Under the pieces are notes generated by a model. The model was not told the origin of the DNA, did not search any database, and worked only from the letters and a program-made list of their open reading frames with translations. Below, one piece after another: positions 12,532 through 13,856 of a stretch of DNA of 13,856 nt; positions within the stretch are counted from its first letter, which is position 1, and each line of letters starts with the position of its first letter. The stretch spans positions 1-13,856 of the forward strand of contig JAKAAD010000017.1 of NCBI GenBank assembly GCA_021802305.1, read 5' to 3'. Position numbers and translations under genes: made by a program. Origin of the DNA: a bacterium. Its GTDB lineage: Bacteria; Chlamydiota; Chlamydiia; Chlamydiales; Rhabdochlamydiaceae.

Positions 12532-13856
12532 AAGTCCCTCTCTCTTGGCTCAAAGAATTCCTCCCCCTCACACAATCCCCACAAGAGCTTTCCGATGTCC
12601 TTACTCTTGCAGGATTGGAAGTCGAAGCAATGGAAACGCAAGGCAACGAGACTGTTTTTGAAATTAGCCTTACCCCCAATCTTGGCCATTGTATGAGCAT
12701 CTTTGGCCTTGCTCGCGAGTTGAGCGCTCTTCTCGATCTTCCTTTACAGCGAAAAGAAATTTCCTTCAGAGAATCAGACGATCCCGTGGAAAAGCACATG
12801 CAAGTTACCATTTACGATCGTCAAAAATGTCTACGTTATGCGACCCGCATTCTCTTTGATATCAAGGTGGAACCCTCTCCTTCTTGGATCCAAGATCGCT
12901 TGGAACTTTGCGGGATTCGGAGCATTAATAATCTTGTCGATATTAGCAATCTTGTTCTTCTGGAATGGGGACAACCATTGCACATGTTTGATTACGACAA
13001 AATTTTTGAGAAACGCATCTTTATAATTTCCAAAGAAGAATCTCCTTCTATGGAAACTCTGGATGGCGTCTCTCGCTTGATCCCCTCAGAGTCTCTGCTC
13101 ATTTCTGATCCTTCCAAGCCTCTAGCCTTTGCAGGGGTAATGGGCGGGAAAAGCTCTATGATTACGGGACATACTAAAAATGTACTCATTGAATCTGCTT
13201 ATTTTACGCCTCAAGCCATTCGGAAAAGCTCCAAACTCTTGGGACTTCGTACAGATGCATCCAATCACTTCGACAAGGGAGTAGATCCCAATGGGATAGG
13301 TTATGCATTGGACTATGCAACTATGCTTGTACAACAATGTGCCGGAGGACGGATTGCAAAAGGCGCAATCGATCAACAAGTCCATGCATTTCCCCCTAAG
13401 CGCATCGCACTCCGCATCTCGCGCACAAACGCACTTCTTGGCACGCACTTGAGTTTGGGCGAAATTGCAACATTACTCAAAAGATTGCAATTCGAATTGG
13501 AAGAGGGAAAAGAAGAATTGATTGTATCTGTCCCCGCCTATCGTCATGACATCTCCATCGAAGAAGATCTCATTGAAGAAGTCGCAAAGCTCTACGGGTA
13601 CAATCAAATCCCGAGAAAGTCTCCACATTACCGAGGTTCGATCATTCCCGACGCTCCCTTATACCTCTTTGAACAGCAAATGCGCACCCATCTCGCACGA
13701 GAAGGACTCCAAGAATGGATGACTTGTGATTTAATTAGTCCTGCACAAGCAGAGCTCGTTCTTGAATCGAGTTTTTCCCAAGATCGCATTATTTCTGTGA
13801 TGCATCCAAGTTCCTTGGATCATTCTGTTCTGCGCGCTTCGCTTCTCCCAGGAATG
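12528..13856 (+). CDS. pheT: phenylalanyl-tRNA synthetase beta subunit, 3' end outside window; tRNA-binding domain missing
   Basis: The beta subunit of PheRS pairs with PheS to charge tRNA-Phe and carries the editing site. 443 residues are visible. The start MKVPLSWLKEFLPL and LAGLEVE match the B1 N-terminus. At residue 34-42 the sequence passes straight to FEISLTPNLGHCMSIFGLA, which in E. coli begins after about residue 150. The OB-fold tRNA-binding domain (B2) of about 110 residues is therefore absent. The rest is normal: CGIRSINNLVDISN, GQPLHMFD with the editing-site His152, AGVMGG, IESAYF with the editing Glu, LRTDASNHFDKGVDP, and the B5 region IEEDLIEEVAKLYGYNQIP. The reading frame is unbroken across the junction. 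The ATG overlaps the yidD stop. The right end is cut by the window. Confidence 0.95.
   Translation, partial: MKVPLSWLKEFLPLTQSPQELSDVLTLAGLEVEAMETQGNETVFEISLTPNLGHCMSIFGLARELSALLDLPLQRKEISFRESDDPVEKHMQVTIYDRQKCLRYATRILFDIKVEPSPSWIQDRLELCGIRSINNLVDISNLVLLEWGQPLHMFDYDKIFEKRIFIISKEESPSMETLDGVSRLIPSESLLISDPSKPLAFAGVMGGKSSMITGHTKNVLIESAYFTPQAIRKSSKLLGLRTDASNHFDKGVDPNGIGYALDYATMLVQQCAGGRIAKGAIDQQVHAFPPKRIALRISRTNALLGTHLSLGEIATLLKRLQFELEEGKEELIVSVPAYRHDISIEEDLIEEVAKLYGYNQIPRKSPHYRGSIIPDAPLYLFEQQMRTHLAREGLQEWMTCDLISPAQAELVLESSFSQDRIISVMHPSSLDHSVLRASLLPGM

Noticed and set aside
1..13856. CRISPR array, rRNA genes, phage genes or intact transposase
   Set aside because: No regularly spaced direct repeats, rRNA segments, phage structural genes or transposase catalytic motifs were seen on either strand.

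Overview
The gene content points to a member of the Chlamydiota, probably outside the genus Chlamydia. mutL and pepP lie side by side and close to type II secretion accessory genes. An RMD1/DUF155 gene, yidD and pheT form a tight cluster. As I recall, both neighbourhoods also occur in Chlamydia trachomatis. Base composition is moderate, Shine-Dalgarno sequences are often weak, and the tRNA gene does not encode CCA. The phylum call is inference from gene order and families; the genus cannot be named from this window.

Layout, left to right. (1) The 3' end of an unrecognised + strand gene meets a - strand operon tail to tail. In transcription order that operon is mutL, pepP and a short cytoplasmic histidine kinase. 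(2) Between mutL and pepP is a 170-bp imperfect palindrome with terminal inverted repeats and an ATT duplication on each side. It is a MITE-like element, and one terminal repeat supplies the ribosome binding site of pepP. (3) mutL and a CCA-adding enzyme gene (cca) diverge from only 17 bp, and both start codons lie inside a short perfect inverted repeat. (4) A noncoding stretch of about 190 bp (5342-5528) holds nothing I recognise. It is followed by a small exported-protein gene with a near-consensus promoter, then a solitary copy of the MITE terminal repeat and a truncated reading frame. (5) A - strand operon encodes a PilM-PilN/GspL-like protein, a GspM/PilO-like protein and a lipoprotein with YwqK/MORN-2 repeats. 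This looks like the inner-membrane assembly platform of a type II secretion or type IV pilus-like machine plus an accessory lipoprotein. (6) A yggT-family gene runs + and meets an M20 dipeptidase gene, which follows a small conserved-looking ORF. (7) tRNA-Leu(GAG) on the - strand and the RMD1-yidD-pheT operon on the + strand diverge from what looks like a shared promoter region. pheT runs off the right edge.

The most notable points are a PheRS beta subunit that lacks the whole N-terminal tRNA-binding OB domain, and the palindromic element with its ATT flanks between mutL and pepP. Also notable are the solitary element end beside a broken ORF at the end of the secretion operon, and the symmetric mutL/cca start-codon palindrome. 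No CRISPR array, rRNA gene or intact transposase was seen.
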